Made by a program: the position numbers and the translations under genes
Source: Agarivorans sp050870875
GTDB lineage: Bacteria; Pseudomonadota; Gammaproteobacteria; Enterobacterales; Celerinatantimonadaceae
Length of the DNA stretch: 64,000 nucleotides
Direction: 5' to 3'
NCBI RefSeq assembly: GCF_050870875.2
Contig: NZ_CP194041.2
Coordinates: 124,001-188,000, forward strand
The notes under the pieces: generated by a model
The model's input: the letters and a program-made list of their open reading frames with translations, nothing else
Told to the model about the DNA's origin: nothing
Database searches by the model: none
Shown here: in pieces, positions 63,926 to 64,000 of the stretch
Layout: each line of letters opens with the position of its first letter
Numbering within the stretch: the first letter of the stretch is position 1

Positions 63926-64000
63926 CTTTTAAGGTTGCACGAACTGTTTGATCCGCTTGTCGAGTTGTCTCTGGTAGCCGGTATTTAGGAGAGAGTTTTA

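Overview
The window is one contiguous piece of a gammaproteobacterial chromosome, probably marine or aquatic. Grounds for this are a moderate G+C content, an HAE1-type RND pump, a folX-folM-folE cluster, DbpA and RhlE helicases, a glycine betaine/choline ABC transporter and a complete type VI secretion system (T6SS). I cannot name the genus from sequence alone. There are no rRNA or tRNA genes, no insertion sequences, no CRISPR array and no phage.

Positions 1-31400 are mostly housekeeping and stress genes in short operons: the end of an RND adaptor and its permease; an Lrp/AsnC regulator and two small conserved proteins; a tetrahydromonapterin operon (folX, folM, folE); rhlE; small enzymes; a MarR-type regulator divergent from a three-gene betaine/choline transporter; two GNAT acetyltransferases; a frameshifted DUF2164 gene; an amino-acid racemase; a cold-shock protein; a DMT permease with a GST; dbpA; a NYN-domain protein; a cation-efflux (CDF) transporter with its MarR regulator; two almost identical tandem chemoreceptors; and a macA-macB-tolC type efflux operon. 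Several promoters carry perfect inverted repeats inside the -35/-10 spacer, which suggests local repressors.

Positions 31500-63925 hold the T6SS. A membrane Ser/Thr kinase (minus strand) is divergent from one long, tightly overlapped gene series: tagH(fha)-tssJ-tssK-tssL-tssM-tagF-pppA-tssA-tssB-tssC-tssC2-tagJ-tssE-tssF-tssG-tssH. The kinase, PppA phosphatase, FHA protein and TagF form the known post-translational switch for T6SS firing. Two TssC-family genes are separated by a terminator-like hairpin. Then comes hcp, with its own terminator, followed by vgrG, a stand-alone PAAR gene, an unrecognised gene with faint thiolase/ketosynthase resemblance, a 1465-residue Rhs protein and a small A+T-rich gene overlapping its stop.

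The most interesting part is this 3' cargo module (57.5-63.9 kb). The Rhs protein ends in a variable tip after its DPLGL core terminus. The tip has an HAE motif and a CxxC pair as in zinc-dependent nucleic-acid deaminase toxins, most like the YwqJ type. The next gene is a likely immunity protein with a MORN-like N-terminal half and a leucine-rich-repeat-like C-terminal half. All functions are read from sequence motifs and context; no database search was run.
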